From positions 1 through 52,187 of the forward strand of contig CAJOLJ010000028.1 in assembly GCA_905235445.1 (NCBI GenBank): 52,187 bases of DNA, in the 5' to 3' direction. Positions 44,427 to 52,187 of this stretch are shown here, piece after piece. Positions within the stretch are counted from its first letter, which is position 1; the number at the start of each line of letters is the position of its first letter. The notes below the pieces were generated by a model, which saw only the letters and a program-made list of their open reading frames with translations, was not told the origin of the DNA and made no database searches. Origin of the DNA: an uncultured Bacteroidales bacterium (GTDB lineage Bacteria > Bacteroidota > Bacteroidia > Bacteroidales > UBA932). A program made the position numbers and the translations under genes.

Positions 44427-45566
44427 ATGAAACTCAGGTGTGAAAACCTCAAGAAGAAATACGGCGTAAGGATGGTCGTAAAGGGTGTCTCCATGGAAGT
44501 GAACCAGGGAGAGATCGTAGGGTTCCTCGGCCCCAACGGAGCCGGAAAGACCACTTCCTTCTACATGATAACCGGACAGGTCGTCCCTTACGACGGACAC
44601 ATATACCTCGATGACGAGGAGATAACGAAGCTCCCCATGTACAAGCGTTCCCAGAAGGGAGTGGGATATCTCCCGCAGGAGGCTTCGGTGTTCCGCAAGA
44701 TGTCCGTCCAGGACAACATAATGTCAGTCATGGAACTGACCGACATGACCAAGGCCGAAAGGACGGAGAGGCTGGAAAGCCTCATCGACGAGTTCAACCT
44801 GTCCAAAGTCCGCCGCAGCCTCGGCATCCAGCTTTCCGGAGGAGAGAGGAGAAGATGCGAAATTGCCCGCGCACTTGCCACTGACCCCAAGTTCATCCTC
44901 CTGGATGAGCCCTTCGCCGGTGTGGACCCCATCGCAGTCGAGGACATACAGTACATCATCGCCAAGCTGAAGTACCGCAACATCGGTGTCATCATAACCG
45001 ACCACAACGTGGCCGAGACCCTGGCCATCACCGACAGGGCCTACCTCCTGTATGAAGGTTCCATCCTCAGGCACGGCACTCCCCGGGAACTTGCCGACAA
45101 TGAGGAGGTGAGAATCAAGTACCTCGGTGCGACCTTCATCCTGAAGCCTTCCGCATCGGTGAAGAGGGCCAGGATGGAAGAGAACATCAAGCGCCAGGAT
45201 GCGGGACTCCCCTTCGTGGAAGGGACACCCCCCGAGGAGATAGGCGAACTGGAAGGGTACCGCATCAAACTGGAGGAGATGAAGAAAAACGCCCCCAACA
45301 GCACGGAAGATGATGGGACCTCGTACAAAAAGAAAGGTTTCCTGGGAATCCTCGGCAAAAAGAAGAGGAAAAAGGACACCACGCCCCTATCGGATGCGGA
45401 AGGGGCCTCCCCCGTACCCGGGGACATCCCCTCCCCATCTCCCGATCTTCCAATCGAGGAAGAGCCTTTTGATGGCACTTCCCCTGAGGCGAATACCCCT
45501 ACGGCGCAAGTGCCTGCCGAAGAACCCACGACCACCCCTGAGCGCGCTCCCGAATCCGGGCAGTAG
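44427..45566 (+). CDS. lptB: LptB-like ABC ATPase with a long C-terminal tail
   Basis: 379 residues. Residues 1-245 are a typical LptB: Walker A GPNGAGKT (35-42), Q-loop, [15 protein letters not shown] signature, Walker [15 protein letters not shown]-loop ITDHNVAET. LptB powers lipopolysaccharide extraction from the inner membrane with LptFG. Residues about 250-379 form an added basic, then Pro/Glu-rich, low-complexity tail not found in E. coli. It starts 14 bases after dnaX. Confidence 0.9.
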   Translation: MKLRCENLKKKYGVRMVVKGVSMEVNQGEIVGFLGPNGAGKTTSFYMITGQVVPYDGHIYLDDEEITKLPMYKRSQKGVGYLPQEASVFRKMSVQDNIMSVMELTDMTKAERTERLESLIDEFNLSKVRRSLGIQLSGGERRRCEIARALATDPKFILLDEPFAGVDPIAVEDIQYIIAKLKYRNIGVIITDHNVAETLAITDRAYLLYEGSILRHGTPRELADNEEVRIKYLGATFILKPSASVKRARMEENIKRQDAGLPFVEGTPPEEIGELEGYRIKLEEMKKNAPNSTEDDGTSYKKKGFLGILGKKKRKKDTTPLSDAEGASPVPGDIPSPSPDLPIEEEPFDGTSPEANTPTAQVPAEEPTTTPERAPESGQ

Positions 45567-45625
45567 GCCCCTTTCCACTCACAAAGACACCACATCTGCA
45601 TAACGGCTCATAACCAGACACGACT

Positions 45626-47080
45626 ATGACAGATAATGCCGCCCAAAGCGGGATGGAAGAACTGCTCCTGAAAGCCAAGGGGCTTATCGAGGAAAAACGG
45701 AGCAAAGAAGCTGCCCTCTTCCTTCGCAGCGCCCTGGATATTTTCGAGAAGAATGAAAAGACGGATGCAACCGAGATCCTGGCCGGGCAGTGCCACCGTC
45801 TTCTCGGGGATATCCGCCTTGGGAACTTCGACTGGATGATGGCTGAAGTGGAATACATCAATGCCGTGAATCTTGGATATTTCGAGGCCTATGGCCCTCT
45901 AGGACAGCTTTTCTACGAAGGCAAAGTCACCGAGGACATGGAACCGGACATCCACACCGCCCTCGGCTTCTGGATGGAAGGCATGGCAAAGGGGGTAAAG
46001 GAGTGTGGGACACTGTACCTCGCCCACAAGGACGAGGACATTCCCGAGCCCGAGGACCCTGTGGAATTCACCACGGAGAATGGTGACTTCTACTGCGGCG
46101 ATGTGGACGAAGACGGACTTCCCCACGGAAGCGGCACCATGACTTACGGCAAAGGAGCCACAATGCAGATTCTCGGAAGGCAAATGCCCCCCGAGGAGTA
46201 CTGCGGCACATTCGAGCACGGTAAAAGATGCGGCCGGGGTGTCATGTCCTTCAATGTCAGCGGGAAAGGCCTTTATTCCTTCAAGTACAGCGGGCAGTGG
46301 AAAGACGACCTTCCAGACGGGAAGGGCAAGGCCGAGCAGTACGGAAGTACGACTACCGAGACTTACGAGGGAGACTGGAAGGAAGGCAAGCGCCACGGCA
46401 GCGGAATCTATTACGAGCACTGGGACAAAGGCACACTCCCGACCGAGGAATATGACGGAGAGTGGGTCGAGGACAAGAGGGAAGGACAAGGTGTCTGCTC
46501 CTATGCCTCCCCATACAGCCACAGTCCCAAAGAGTATTACAAAGGAGGATGGAAAGGCGGCAGGCGCTTTGGCCACGGGAGGTGGGAATGGCCCGACGGC
46601 TCCATGTTCGAAGGAGAATGGGACGGGGACAAGAACGGTCCCGGAACATTCACGACCGGGGAGGGTTTCACGTTCAGCGGAGTTTGGAAAAACGGGAAAG
46701 TGGACATGCTGAGCGTAAAATCGGAAGAGAAGTTCCTCAAACTAACCATCGAAGCCTCTGGTTTCGACTATCACCACCGCTCCGTCTGCCTGCTTCCCGT
46801 GAAGGAAGGTTCCTTCACATTCGGACAGTGCATTCCCCTTGGCAAGGGGGCAGAGAGCGAGAGTGAGGCCGTACTTGAGATAACCGCCATCGACCCCGAC
46901 GGAACGGTCCATTACACGGTTCCGGGCACCTACACCCAGAGCAGGAATCCCCTCCCCGACTCCATCGCCCCGAGGCAAGTCAAATCCTACGAATGGGCAA
47001 AAGAAGCCTCCGCCGAAATCTACGGCGACACCCACGAATACACCATCAAGAGCGGCATCACCATAGAGTCCGCCATGTAG
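45626..47080 (+). CDS. MORN-repeat protein with a TPR-like N-terminus
   Basis: 484 residues. An N-terminal helical, TPR/Sel1-like part (about 10-130: EELLLKAKGLIEEKRSKEAALFLRSAL) precedes about six MORN repeats (about 140-350: YCGTFEHGKRCGRGVM, YEGDWKEGKRHGSGIY, FEGEWDGDKNGPGTF, FSGVWKNGKVD). A C-terminal beta domain of unknown kind follows. No signal peptide. MORN repeats are often protein- or lipid-contact modules; no function can be assigned. It ends in a strong terminator. Confidence 0.8.
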   Translation: MTDNAAQSGMEELLLKAKGLIEEKRSKEAALFLRSALDIFEKNEKTDATEILAGQCHRLLGDIRLGNFDWMMAEVEYINAVNLGYFEAYGPLGQLFYEGKVTEDMEPDIHTALGFWMEGMAKGVKECGTLYLAHKDEDIPEPEDPVEFTTENGDFYCGDVDEDGLPHGSGTMTYGKGATMQILGRQMPPEEYCGTFEHGKRCGRGVMSFNVSGKGLYSFKYSGQWKDDLPDGKGKAEQYGSTTTETYEGDWKEGKRHGSGIYYEHWDKGTLPTEEYDGEWVEDKREGQGVCSYASPYSHSPKEYYKGGWKGGRRFGHGRWEWPDGSMFEGEWDGDKNGPGTFTTGEGFTFSGVWKNGKVDMLSVKSEEKFLKLTIEASGFDYHHRSVCLLPVKEGSFTFGQCIPLGKGAESESEAVLEITAIDPDGTVHYTVPGTYTQSRNPLPDSIAPRQVKSYEWAKEASAEIYGDTHEYTIKSGITIESAM

Positions 47081-47093
47081 GACAGGAAGCGAA

Positions 47094-47130
47094 CAAGGCC
47101 ACTGCTTTTTGCAGCGGCCTTGGTTTTTTA
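47094..47130 (+). terminator. Terminator of dnaX-lptB-MORN
   Basis: CAAGGCCACTGC/GCAGCGGCCTTG (one mismatch) then GTTTTTTA; it also lies downstream of the converging metG gene. Confidence 0.85.
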
Positions 47131-47157
47131 TGCCCGGCAGTGTATCCCGCCAGGAGA

Positions 47158-49335
47158 CTATCCTATGGTACTTCCTTCGAGGGCTATGTCAACGGGACTG
47201 ACGAGGGTAAGTTTCCCCTCGGGGTCCTTAGCCATCAGGATCATGCCCTTGGACTCGATGCCACGGATCTTGCGGGGGGCAAGGTTCGCAAGGATGCAGA
47301 TTTCCCTGCCCACCATCTCCTCGGGAGTGTAGTACTGGGCAATGCCGGATACGATGGTCCTCTTGTCCAGGCCGGTGTCAATGGACAGCTTGAGGAGCTT
47401 ATCTGTCTTGGGGACCCTCTCGGCCTCAAGCACCTTCGCAACCCTTATGTCCATCCTGGAGAAGTCATCGAATGTTATCTCCTCCTTCTGCGCCTCCAGT
47501 GCAGGGGCCGCCTTAGCGGCGGCAGCCTCAGCCTTGGCCGCATTGAGGGCCTTGGTATCCTCGAGTCTCTTCACTTCCCTTTCCACCACCTCGTCATCTA
47601 TCTTGCTGAAGAGGAGGAATGCCTCCCCCAGTTCATGGCCGGGGGCGAGAAGTTCCTCCTTCCCGAGGTCTTCCCACCTGAGGACCGTGTCAAAAGCGGA
47701 GGGGACACCCGTATGAAGAGCGGCGCCCTCACCTTCCTTGTAGAAGTTCACGGTAGGGGTGCCCTCTCCCTTCCTGTGGTCCTTTCCGGCATCTATGCCC
47801 ACCCGGAGCATCGAGCGGAGCTTCTCGCAGGAGAAAGGCAGGAACGGCTCGAATGCGATACTGAGGTCCGCACATATCTGCAGTGACGTGTACAGGATGG
47901 AAGCGGTACGGTCCATGTCGGTCTTGGCGACAGCCCAGGGGGCTGCGTCGGAGATGTACTTGTTCCCTATGCGGGCGATTTCCATGGCCTCCTTGAGGGC
48001 CTCCCTGAAATGGAAGGTCTCAAGGTAGTTCTCGAGGTTCTCTTTGCAGGTACGGATGGAAAGGAGGGTTTCCCTGTCAATGGGCTCACTCTTGAGGGGG
48101 GCAGGGACCTTTCCGCCGAAGTATTTCTGGGTAAGGACTACCGCCCTGTTCACGAAGTTTCCGAAGATTGCCACCAGCTCGGAATTGTTCCTCTGCTGGA
48201 AGTCTTTCCATGTGAAGTCGTTGTCCTTGGTCTCGGGAGCATTGGCGCAAAGCACGTAACGGAGGACATCCTCCTGCCCGGGGAAGTTCTGGACGTATTC
48301 GTTGAGCCACACGGCCCAGTTACGGGACGTGGATATCTTGTCCCCCTCGAGGTTCAGGAACTCATTTGCGGGGACGTTGTCCGGAAGGATGAAAGACCCC
48401 TCCCCCTTCAGCATCGAGGGGAACACGATGCAGTGGAACACGATGTTGTCCTTTCCGATGAAATGAACCAGCCTCGTATCCTCGCTCTTCCACCATTTCT
48501 CCCAGCTCTCGGGAAGGAGTTCCTTCGTGTTGGAGATGTAACCGATGGGGGCATCGAACCAGACATACAGGACCTTGCCCTCAGCTCCCTCCACCGGGAC
48601 GGGGACACCCCAGTTGAGGTCACGGCTCACGGCCCGGGGCTGTAGGCCTCCGTCCAGCCAGCTCTTGCACTGTCCGTAGACATTGCTCTTCCATTCCTTG
48701 TGGCCATCCAGGATCCACTCCCTGAGCCAACCCTCGTACTTGTCCAGGGGAAGATACCAGTGGGTGGTATTCCTGAGCACCAACGAGGAACCGGAAACGG
48801 TGGAACGGGGGTTCAGCAGTTCCTCGGGGCTGAGGGTGCTTCCGCATTTCTCGCACTGGTCACCGTAGGCATCGGGGTTCCCGCACTTGGGGCACGTCCC
48901 CTTGATGTAACGGTCAGCGAGGAAAGTCTTCTCGGTCTCATCGTAGAACTGCTCGCTCTCGCGGGTGACGAACTTGTCCTCATCGTACAGCTTCCTGAAG
49001 AAATCCGAAGCGGTCTTGTCGTGGACAGCGGAAGTGGTCCTCGAGTATATATCGAAATTGATTCCCAGGGCCGTGAAGGAATCCTTTATGGTCTTGTGGT
49101 ACCTGTCCACTATATCCTGTGGACTCACGCCCTCCTGCCTGGCCTTTATGGTGATGGGGACCCCGTGCTCATCGGATCCGCAAACGTACAGCACGTCCTT
49201 CCCCTTCAGCCGGAGATAACGGACATATATGTCCCCGGGGACATACACGCCTGCAAGATGGCCTATGTGCACAGGGCCGTTCGCATAAGGAAGGGCACAG
49301 GTCACGAGGGTTCTCGAATAGTTCTTATCTGACAT
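47158..49335 (-). CDS. metG: Methionyl-tRNA synthetase
   Basis: 725 residues. HIGH at 23-26 ([10 protein letters not shown]), a zinc knuckle CPKC..CEKC (about 146-163) and KISTSR near 333 as the KMSKS variant. An anticodon-binding helical domain follows, and from about 620 a C-terminal tRNA-binding EMAPII/Trbp111 domain ([28 protein letters not shown]). The length fits the long MetRS class. It lies 76 bases after dnaG. Confidence 0.96.
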   Translation of the reverse strand: MSDKNYSRTLVTCALPYANGPVHIGHLAGVYVPGDIYVRYLRLKGKDVLYVCGSDEHGVPITIKARQEGVSPQDIVDRYHKTIKDSFTALGINFDIYSRTTSAVHDKTASDFFRKLYDEDKFVTRESEQFYDETEKTFLADRYIKGTCPKCGNPDAYGDQCEKCGSTLSPEELLNPRSTVSGSSLVLRNTTHWYLPLDKYEGWLREWILDGHKEWKSNVYGQCKSWLDGGLQPRAVSRDLNWGVPVPVEGAEGKVLYVWFDAPIGYISNTKELLPESWEKWWKSEDTRLVHFIGKDNIVFHCIVFPSMLKGEGSFILPDNVPANEFLNLEGDKISTSRNWAVWLNEYVQNFPGQEDVLRYVLCANAPETKDNDFTWKDFQQRNNSELVAIFGNFVNRAVVLTQKYFGGKVPAPLKSEPIDRETLLSIRTCKENLENYLETFHFREALKEAMEIARIGNKYISDAAPWAVAKTDMDRTASILYTSLQICADLSIAFEPFLPFSCEKLRSMLRVGIDAGKDHRKGEGTPTVNFYKEGEGAALHTGVPSAFDTVLRWEDLGKEELLAPGHELGEAFLLFSKIDDEVVEREVKRLEDTKALNAAKAEAAAAKAAPALEAQKEEITFDDFSRMDIRVAKVLEAERVPKTDKLLKLSIDTGLDKRTIVSGIAQYYTPEEMVGREICILANLAPRKIRGIESKGMILMAKDPEGKLTLVSPVDIALEGSTIG

Positions 49336-49382
49336 ATAGTTGATATATTATATTATTTATAATCAAATGGTTGAATGATGAT

Positions 49383-49404
49383 TTGCATACACAGAGGTAT
49401 GCAA
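49383..49404 (-). other. Perfect hairpin between dnaG and metG
   Basis: TTGCATAC/GTATGCAA with a six-base loop ACAGAG. No T-run follows on either strand, so it is not a standard terminator. It may be an mRNA leader structure for metG, a processing site or an operator. Confidence 0.4.
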
Positions 49405-49411
49405 GGAGAGG

Positions 49412-51472
49412 CTAAGTTATGCGGCCCAGTTTCTCCTCGAACTCCTTCCTCAGGTCAGTGCACTCCTTTATCCTTTTCAAGCAGTCCAGCTGCTGGTCGG
49501 ACCCCTCGGGGGCGGTCTTGAGCAGGGCGGTAAGCTCGGAGAGCTGCACCGTAAGCCTCTTCACGTTGTTAACCAGTATGGCCTTCGGTATGTCCCTGAC
49601 AAGCCGGGTGGATACCGCAGTCATGGAGTTGCGGAACTTCTCGACGGTGAGAGGATACTTTTCCATGACCAGGGAGGCCACGAGGTTCGCAGTGGCCCTG
49701 TCCTCGGAATCCACGATGGCGCTTATTATCTGGTCCTGGCTCAGGTTCTCATCCTGGTCGTACAGCTCGAAATAAGCATCATATGCCGCCGCGTACACCT
49801 TGTTCCCGAACTGTGCCCCGTCACTTTCCCTGAAGGCTCGGATGAAATCCGCCACCGTGCATTTGTCCTCGGCACTGTAGTACATGGAGTCCGTAGGGAA
49901 GTCCATCGTATGGGTCCCGTAGTTCAGTATGAAAGAGAGCAGTTCCTCCTCGCTTGGCTGGAGGGTCATGTTCTCGAAGACAACGCCCTGTCTTGAAGGC
50001 GAAGTCCCCTGTTGCCGGGGACCCTGGGCAGGAGTCTGTGAGGGGGAGGCAACCTGGGAGGGCGCACCCTGGGCGGTGGAAGGAGAAACCTCCTGAGGGG
50101 TGGAAGGCTGCTGCGTGGAGAGCTGCTGACGGTTCTGTTCCCTTGAGGCTGCCTTCATCTCCTCTATCCTCATTCTCTCACGGGTGGCGTCGATTCTCTC
50201 GAAAATCACCTTGTCCGCGATCCCGAAACGCTGGGCGCTGGCCTGGGCATAGGTAACCCTCTTTATGGTATCGGGGATGAGGGCAATGGTGTCGGCTATG
50301 TCGTTTATCAGTTCCGCCCTCTTCAGGGGATCGGAACCGACTTCCGAAAGAAGCAGGTCCGTCTTGAACTCAATGAAATCCTTTTCGCTCTCCTTTATGA
50401 ACTCCTGGATCTCCTCGAGGGTGTGCTTCCTGCTGTATGAGTCGGGGTCGTCCCCGTCAGGGATCAGCACGACCTTCACGTTCATGCCCTCTTTCAGCAC
50501 GAGGCCGATGCCACGCAGTGCGGCATGGATCCCGGCGGAGTCACCGTCATACATGATGGTGACATTGCTGGTGAACCTCTTTATGAGCTGGACCTGGGGA
50601 ACGGTAAGGGATGTTCCGCTGGATGCGACCACATTGGTGATGCCTTTCTGGTGCATGGACAGCACGTCCAGGTAGCCTTCGACAAGGTAGCAGCGGTCGA
50701 GCTTGGCGATGGTGTGCTTCGCGAAATAGATCCCGTACAGGGAGCGGCTCTTGTCGTAGATCTCCGTCTCGGGGGAGTTCACGTACTTGGCGACGGACTT
50801 GTCCGTCCTGAGGGTCCTCCCGCCGAAGGCTATGACCCTTCCCATCAGGGAATGGATGGGGAAAATGGCCCTGTCGAAGAAGCGGTCCACGACCCTTCCG
50901 TCATCGTACTTGATGCAAAGGCCCGCCCCCACGAGGTACTCCTCCTTGTATCCCGCCTTCCTGGCATCTTCAACGAAAGCATTCCTTGAGGAAGGTGCCC
51001 ATCCCAGGCCCCATTTCGCGATGGTCTCATCGGTAAGGCCCCTCATCTTGAAGTACTCATATCCCAAGGCCTTCCCCTCGGGAGCATCCAGGGACTTGAC
51101 GAAGAACTTGGCCGCATACTCGGATGCCAGCAGGAGGCTTTCCTCCCTCTGCCTTGCAGCCACCATCTCGGGGGACAGTTCCTCCTCGACGACCTCGATG
51201 CCGTACTTCTTGGCCAGGTAGCGGAGGGCTTCGGGATAGGTCATGTTCGCATATTCCATGACGAAACTTATCGCCGAACCGGCCTTGCCGCAGCCGAAGC
51301 ACTTGTACATGCCACGGGAAGGCGTCACCACGAAGGACGGCGTCTTCTCATTGTGGAAGGGACAGCATGCCATGTAGACGCTTCCGCGCCGTCGAAGCGA
51401 CACGAAATCCGATATGACGTCCACTATCTGGACTGAATCCCTTATTTTCTGTACGGTCTCAGGAGGTATCAA
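49412..51472 (-). CDS. dnaG: DNA primase
   Basis: 686 residues. The CHC2 zinc domain has Cys37, His40, Cys58 and Cys61 (CPFHNEKTPSF, KCFGCGKAG). The TOPRIM domain has YLVEGYLDVLSMH (Glu near 264) and MYDGDSAG (near 306). A Gln/Pro/Ser-rich linker (about 440-500) leads to a C-terminal helicase-binding region. It makes replication primers. It lies 48 bases after the DUF4834 gene. Confidence 0.96.
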   Translation of the reverse strand: MIPPETVQKIRDSVQIVDVISDFVSLRRRGSVYMACCPFHNEKTPSFVVTPSRGMYKCFGCGKAGSAISFVMEYANMTYPEALRYLAKKYGIEVVEEELSPEMVAARQREESLLLASEYAAKFFVKSLDAPEGKALGYEYFKMRGLTDETIAKWGLGWAPSSRNAFVEDARKAGYKEEYLVGAGLCIKYDDGRVVDRFFDRAIFPIHSLMGRVIAFGGRTLRTDKSVAKYVNSPETEIYDKSRSLYGIYFAKHTIAKLDRCYLVEGYLDVLSMHQKGITNVVASSGTSLTVPQVQLIKRFTSNVTIMYDGDSAGIHAALRGIGLVLKEGMNVKVVLIPDGDDPDSYSRKHTLEEIQEFIKESEKDFIEFKTDLLLSEVGSDPLKRAELINDIADTIALIPDTIKRVTYAQASAQRFGIADKVIFERIDATRERMRIEEMKAASREQNRQQLSTQQPSTPQEVSPSTAQGAPSQVASPSQTPAQGPRQQGTSPSRQGVVFENMTLQPSEEELLSFILNYGTHTMDFPTDSMYYSAEDKCTVADFIRAFRESDGAQFGNKVYAAAYDAYFELYDQDENLSQDQIISAIVDSEDRATANLVASLVMEKYPLTVEKFRNSMTAVSTRLVRDIPKAILVNNVKRLTVQLSELTALLKTAPEGSDQQLDCLKRIKECTDLRKEFEEKLGRIT

Positions 51473-51520
51473 GGAAAGTGCTCTGTCTTTATCTATCAGT
51501 TATCATTACGTCACAATCCA

Positions 51521-51841
51521 CTACTCGCCCACCTTCTCGTAGTCCACGTCCTTGACGCTTCCCATGTCCCTTACGACAGGACTCTTCGGGGTGGAATCCT
51601 CCCCGAGGATCACCTGCGGAGTGACTCCCGCTCCCGGGGTGCCGCTTCCCGTGGAAGAAGAGGAACGTGTTGATGATGAAGATGATGGGGAAGATTGCCT
51701 CTGTTCATCGGCAGAATCCCGGCCATGCTTTCTTGGAAAAACATTCCTCCAGACCTGGGCCACCGCAGAGAGTCCCCTCAGGAAAATGAGGAAAACCAGC
51801 AGGAACAGGAACAGTATAATTATCAGCAGGAATCTCAGCAT
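51521..51841 (-). CDS. DUF4834 small membrane protein
   Basis: 106 residues. One N-terminal helix (FLLIIILFLFLLVFLIFL) is followed by a basic/Ser-rich linker and the C-terminal VVRDMGSVKDVDYEKVG, which matches the DUF4834 ending (I/V-x-DMG-x-DVDYE). Bacteroidetes family, function unknown. It precedes dnaG in the same direction. Confidence 0.75.
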   Translation of the reverse strand: MLRFLLIIILFLFLLVFLIFLRGLSAVAQVWRNVFPRKHGRDSADEQRQSSPSSSSSTRSSSSTGSGTPGAGVTPQVILGEDSTPKSPVVRDMGSVKDVDYEKVGE

Positions 51842-51926
51842 ATCTTATGATGTTAATCGGTGATGAGGATGTTTTCGCAACAATCCCGCCAAAGGGGCTT
51901 GCCGGCGCTTTTTCCGACATTACCTG

Positions 51927-51934
51927 CAAAATTA
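51927..51934 (-). promoter_or_regulatory. -7 element for DUF4834-dnaG
   Basis: TAATTTTG on the minus strand matches TAnnTTTG, 85 bases before the DUF4834 start. Confidence 0.45.
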
Positions 51935-52126
51935 CAAAATACGGCACAATCTTGCGACCTTTTCACCTTGCAATGAGAGCCCCTCCCTGGTCATTTTGTC
52001 ATTAACGGCGCCTCCCACTTCCCAAAGGGGAGGTTGCCCTGTTTTGTCCCCATTCGGAGAAAAAGCACTATCTTCGCACCCTAATCCCCTAACCTGAATA
52101 ATTCACACTTGGGGGCAAGCATACAT

Positions 52127-52187
52127 ATGAAAATACCGGGAGGCTATTCCTGCGTGCGAAAGATTACAATCGTGACCCCGGAAACAC
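52127..52187 (+). CDS. Partial gene start at window edge
   Basis: An ATG at 52127 opens a frame of 20 codons to the window end (MKIPGGYSCVRKITIVTPET). A -7-like TATCTTCG lies at 52069-52076, with TTTTG 22 bases upstream, so a rightward gene plausibly starts here. The product cannot be identified. Confidence 0.4.
   Translation, partial: MKIPGGYSCVRKITIVTPET

Noticed and set aside
1..52187. CRISPR array, rRNA operon, or polysaccharide-utilisation (SusCD) locus
   Set aside because: No regularly spaced direct repeats, no rRNA-like stretches and no SusC/SusD proteins were found in the window.

Overview
The window looks like chromosomal DNA from a fairly G+C-rich member of the Bacteroidales. Several things support this. 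Gene families largely confined to Bacteroidetes are present (DUF4783, DUF4834, the TraR/DksA-lspA-ileS arrangement, a GT3-type glycogen synthase). Genes lack Shine-Dalgarno sequences. Many start sites are preceded by the Bacteroidetes housekeeping promoter (-33 TTTG, about 19-20 bases, -7 TAnnTTTG). I cannot name the genus; a Rikenellaceae- or RC9/Cryptobacteroides-like lineage is only a guess.

Layout. Bases 1-1900 are the scarred end of an integrated element: a C-terminally truncated tyrosine recombinase cut at an 83-bp inverted-repeat structure, a cluster of short TAGACAT repeats that look like arm-type integrase sites, two tRNA-3'-end-like repeats, and two tandem tRNA-Ser(UGA) sequences, one with a defective acceptor stem. 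Bases 2000-12600 hold an outer-membrane protein, DUF805, traR/dksA-lspA, ileS, cvpA-tsaB, and greA-HIT-(TlpA-like lipoprotein). Bases 12011-26511 are one long same-strand block, xseA-xseB-glgB-GH133-GT4-GH57-(glycogen synthase/phosphorylase fusion)-ribF-(membrane protein). It contains a nearly complete glycogen synthesis and breakdown set. Bases 26800-30200 carry engB-prs-(small Cys protein)-der on the plus strand.

The most unusual part is 30786-39455. It has a large NtrY-like sensor kinase (minus strand, behind rlmH), DUF4783, then two tandem, near-identical short transcription units with no credible reading frame, then efp and ispH-cmk (minus strand), then an NtrC-family sigma-54 activator (plus strand). 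Each short unit has a textbook sigma-54 (-24/-12) promoter, an identical 34-base body and a hairpin terminator with an identical 11-base loop. I read these as tandem sigma-54-dependent small RNA genes. They are flanked by, and possibly controlled by, the kinase/activator pair. A dyad about 80 bases upstream of the first predicted start is a candidate activator site.

Bases 39500-52187 hold an O-methyltransferase, an M16 peptidase and a secreted protein of unknown function (minus strand), then dnaX-lptB-MORN protein (plus strand), then metG, dnaG and DUF4834 (minus strand), and the first codons of a rightward gene at the edge. Apart from the left end, this is ordinary core genome.
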